Shown: positions 60,800 to 64,000 of the stretch, in pieces
Layout: the number at the start of each line of letters is the position of its first letter
Position numbering within the stretch: position 1 is the first letter of the stretch
From: Physcomitrium patens
Taxonomy: Eukaryota; Streptophyta; Bryopsida; Funariales; Funariaceae
Reading direction: 5' to 3'
DNA: 64,000 bases
NCBI RefSeq assembly: GCF_000002425.4
Contig: NC_037264.1
Location: 16,303,391 to 16,367,390, forward strand
Program-made: the position numbers and the translations under genes
Notes under the pieces: generated by a model
The model's database searches: none
What the model saw: only the letters and a program-made list of their open reading frames with translations
What the model was told of the DNA's origin: nothing

Positions 60800-61144
60800 T
60801 AGGAACTACATAGCAATGTCCTATAAAACCTCCAAAACCTATTCACTTTGTAAGACATGTATCTTAACGTACAAGGCAATTTTTTTTTATATATGCCACA
60901 TAGTTAATTTATTTTGTAAAATATCAACACACGGTTAAATTATTGACCAAGTTTCTAACCTACAAATCAACTATAAACACATGCAAAGTCAATGCAACAT
61001 CTATGAAGTTTCTAAGAAGCTTTTCTAAAAAATTTAATAAAATAAATCTATTTTTACCTACTTCTATTTAATCATATAGGTAAATATTATAGTAAATATG
61101 TATGTTTGATATATTATTCCTTCTTTTAGGGATGAATTCCATAA

Positions 61145-61145
<1 letters not shown>

Positions 61146-61178
<33 letters not shown>
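61146..61178. repeat. Poly(A) run
   Basis: 33 uninterrupted A residues just beyond the X4 copy. Similar runs occur at 22517-22549, 43532-43557 and 48624-48651. No target duplication or LINE/SINE body was seen next to this one. Confidence 0.9.
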
Positions 61179-61179
<1 letters not shown>

Positions 61180-61321
61180 ATATATTGAAGAAATCTAAGA
61201 TGCGATAAATTGTATTTGCTACATACTGTGATCTTTATTCTCTTTGAAGATGGTTAATAGATCCTTTCAACCATCATTAAGTATAAGAATTCAAGAAAGT
61301 TATATAAACAAGTGAAATAAA

Positions 61322-61824
61322 TATCAAAGAGAATTAAAAGAATAATAAGAAGAAAATATGTATATTCAAGAAGAAATTGGAATGGCTATTGTCAAAGATT
61401 AGAAATCTAGAGATTCTTGAAACTAGCCTAAAAGTAAGAAAAGACTTGACAAGAGTGAAAAAGACTTCACTCTTACCTCAATATATACTATCTAATTAAA
61501 AACTACAGGGCAACATTCTACAAGTTCTTTGACATATTTTCGATTTGCAAGATATATGCCTTAATTTACAATGAAAGTTTTCTATATGTGTTCTACATGA
61601 TTAGCTTATACCACAAGCTATCAATATATGTGACATGTGGCTAACTTATTGGCTAAGTATTTGACCTAACAATTACCTATAAAATTGTATAAAGATGAAA
61701 CTATGTCTATAAAGCTTTTAGAAAGCTTCTCTATAAGATATTATCAAATTAACCTATTTTTACCTACTTCTATCTATCTATATTATCTGTGTAATTATTG
61801 GAATAAATATGTATGTCCGTGACA
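61322..61824 (+). repeat. LTR family X copy (X5)
   Basis: About 503 bp, TATCAAAGAGAATTAAAAG to TATGTCCGTGACA. It carries the family's shared blocks: GAAATTGGAATGGCTATTG, CTCAATATATACTATC (TATA-like), CTACAGGGCAACATTC and AAAGCTTTTAGAAAGC. The end retains CA, whereas X2 has TA. Flanks (ATAAA, TCCAT) do not match, so target duplication is not supported. Confidence 0.65.
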
Positions 61825-61894
61825 TCCATTCTCTTTTTCTAATCCAGGTGTTTATTTTCTTTGAGTAATAAATCTTTGTTTAACCATTTAATTG

Positions 61895-62425
61895 CTCTCC
61901 AAATTGATAAAAGTATAAAAAATCCAAGCCCATAATGCTCTCATAATATTTTGCTTCAATCTTATCAATGGATTTTTTAAGATCATAAAAAATCTCATTG
62001 ATCTTAAAATCAAAATTTCAATATCCTAATCCATTCAAATTTCTATATCCTCCAATCAAATCATTGAATTAACCTCAAATCTTTAGAACACATTAAAAAC
62101 AAATATATTGATAAATTTTCAAAAAAAATCTTATATAATAATCACAAATTTTATAAATACATAAACTTCTTTTTATTTCTTAAAATCCAAAATCACTAAA
62201 AAAAATGTTTTTTTTTAGAAGCTCTTAAAATTTTAATATCTCTCTAAAATACTTAAAACCAATGCTAAAAAAACCTTCTTAAATTTTTCTTTCTAATTTT
62301 GTTATTCAATCAATAAAAAAGCTTAAGAATTGTTCTAGATGATGGTTTTGTGCCTCATGATTTGATTTTATTTTTGATTCACAACCGGTCTTCTTTGTAT
62401 ATCAAGTTACTTTTATAAGATAGCT
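61895..62425 (+). repeat. Telomere-like repeat family, truncated copy F
   Basis: Retains only the 3' half of the family: TGTGCCTCATGATTTGATTT followed by GATTCACAACCGGTC and TATATCAAGTTACTTTTA, aligning with copy B near 58220-58310. The start, including the telomere-like field, is missing. Boundaries are approximate. Confidence 0.5.
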
Positions 62426-64000
62426 AGAGTGCTTGAGCACTTTAAGGTTTGAACATGTCACTCTTCTTTTCATTCCTTCCTATGTACATTATGCAATTCA
62501 AACACAATCTTTATGCAACCAGATTGTGCTTTATATCAATTGTTTGATTCAATCAAATACCTTAATTAGAAGTGCTAGTCCAAATCAAACAATTAATACA
62601 AGGTCAAAGGCAAGGTCAGAAAAATAGAGGCAGAGCTATTTTTCTATGGTTTTTTCATTATATAGCTTTGTGTTCAGTGACAAATTAAAGCTTGACATTG
62701 AAAAGCCACATATACTTAGAAAAATGGTAACAATGAGCTTCATATACTAACTTACTTGAGTGGTAGCATACAGTTGATTACAAAAGTTTATTGATCAGTA
62801 TAAGGATTATTGACCTATGCTGCATAGCAATTGTAATTTTTTCCTATCATCTTATTTGTGTGAGGCCTCTCCTCTTCTGTATTGTGATAGCGTGGGTGGT
62901 GATAATTTTACAGCTTAGATGTCAAGAAATTCAGCTTTATATGTTGTTGGTTTTACTTTAGAGCTCGGCTATTAACAGAAATTATTTGAAGTATGTTTAG
63001 AAAAAACTTTTAGATTCTTAACTTTGCATACAAAAACTCCATATTTTTCACTAATTGCAGATGATGGTTATGATGATGAAGATGATGGATGTTGCAAGAA
63101 TGATTGAATTTAAGATTTTGTGAGCCAATGGTGGAGGGTGTATAGTGATGGATGGATTGATTTAGCAATTTTTTAATTATATCTTTGTATATAGTAATAA
63201 ATTTTAATAAAATTATATACAAAAAAATATTCATACTAGAATTTTATGGATCCATTAGTATCAATGATATATATATATATATACATATCTATCTATTTAA
63301 AATATTTTCATATTTATATATTAAAAATAAATAAAATAAATTTTAATTTAAGTACATAATATATTCAAAATATTTAAAAAATAATTTTACATTCTTTTAA
63401 CTATAAAAGAAGTAATTAAAATTCAACACAAAGCAATATTTATGTAAAACAATTTATCAAAATAATAACATGATGTATAATTTACAAAACAAAGTTTAAT
63501 AATAAAATATCTCATAACCTTTTTTTTTATACGACTTTTTAAAACCATGTTCTAATAAGGATATAACATATTTAATTATTTTAAAATACGTGTAATCTTT
63601 TTTTTTAAATATGTGTTTTAAAAAAGACTACGTTTTATTTTTCTAAAGTCTTAAAATAGTTATCTTAAAAAATATAATAACTACAGCAAAGAATAAAAAC
63701 CATTATTACAATAAAAATATTTTTAATCTTTTTAAAATGAAGGAAATAAGATACTTTTCCTTCTGAAACAACTTGAAACAAAATTATATTGTAGAGAATA
63801 TACTAAATTCAACAAGCAATTTTTCTTTTAAAATGAAGCTAATAGCACAAAATGTTGCTTGTGAATGTAAAGACTATATTCATCAATCTTATATTCATTT
63901 AAATAACCATCATAAAACGTTTTTGAGCTACAAAAATACCAAAGATATTCCTGAACTGTCTTTCATTTGTATATAAATATATAAGACTTCTAATTATTAT
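62426..64000. other. Unassigned region to the right edge
   Basis: 62426-63000 has moderate composition but no recognised protein, tRNA or repeat. From 63140 it is AT-rich, with a TA array at 63268-63283. Open frames (62433-62627, 63773-63976) are short and unrecognised. Confidence 0.45.

Larger units (their letters stand above)
50657..61111 (+). repeat. LTR family X copy (X4), split by gypsy element 2
   Basis: The left part 50657-50876 starts TGTCAAGGATATGGACC and reaches CTTAACTAGGA. The right part resumes after 60804 with ACTACATAGCAATGTCC and runs to about 61111 (TATGTTTGATA). When the 9.9-kb gypsy element and one copy of TAGGA are removed, the halves read through exactly as in X2 (TTTAACTAGAGCTACATGGC). 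Upstream, 50502-50756 is an open frame shared in part with the sequence before X1. Confidence 0.75.

Noticed and set aside
61146..61178. SINE or LINE tail at the poly(A) run
   Set aside because: No element body or target duplication could be recognised; simple A-runs are common across the window.
1..64000. Plastid or mitochondrial genome origin
   Set aside because: The plastid-protein genes carry transit peptides and spliceosomal-type introns, and the window is full of LTR retrotransposons, so it is nuclear.

Overview
This is a nuclear window from a land plant, most likely a bryophyte and probably a moss. The evidence is: genes for plastid proteins with transit peptides and GT-AG introns; short GC-rich gene islands in very AT-rich, retrotransposon-filled DNA; many long (TA)n arrays; and a decayed receptor-like gene in the order protein kinase - NB-ARC - LRR, a domain order reported from mosses. 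The species assignment is inference.

Host genes: the 3' end of Mg-protoporphyrin IX methyltransferase (CHLM, 2-250, +); a chloroplast GrpE (three coding exons, 33093-31285, -); a helicase-C-like protein (seven proposed exons, 37326-35177, -); and a complete chloroplast ATP synthase gamma subunit (atpC, two exons, 44155-45475, +) with its redox-regulatory cysteine loop. Three of the four serve chlorophyll synthesis, plastid protein folding and photophosphorylation.

The rest is mostly layered mobile DNA. 3.2-6.4 kb: kinase-NB-LRR pseudogene (-), with a second LRR fragment at 18.66-18.98 kb (+). 8.9-16.5 kb: a decayed Ty3/gypsy element (-) split by a structurally complete Ty1/copia element (9406-14493, +, target duplication GTTTA). 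17.5-18.6 kb: one solo LTR inside another copy of the same family. 23.6-30.7 kb: a second copia element (-) beside the GrpE gene, carrying a 1.6-kb insertion in its leader. 50.9-60.8 kb: a second gypsy element (-) bounded by 552/554-bp LTRs and the duplication TAGGA, sitting inside a further solo LTR and itself interrupted by at least two other repeats.

The most unusual signal is a dispersed 1.3-1.6 kb repeat family (copies near 7.6, 28.5, 48.9, 52.0, 56.9 and a fragment near 61.9 kb). It has TGTCAT...ATGACA-like ends and an internal field of degenerate plant-telomere repeat (TTTAGGG/TTTAGGATT). Four of the five full-length copies lie inside other retrotransposons. The complete copia element also has a Drosophila copia-like half-tRNA primer site instead of the usual tRNA 3'-end site.

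All coordinates, exon joins and family names come from reading the sequence by eye; no alignment or database search was run.
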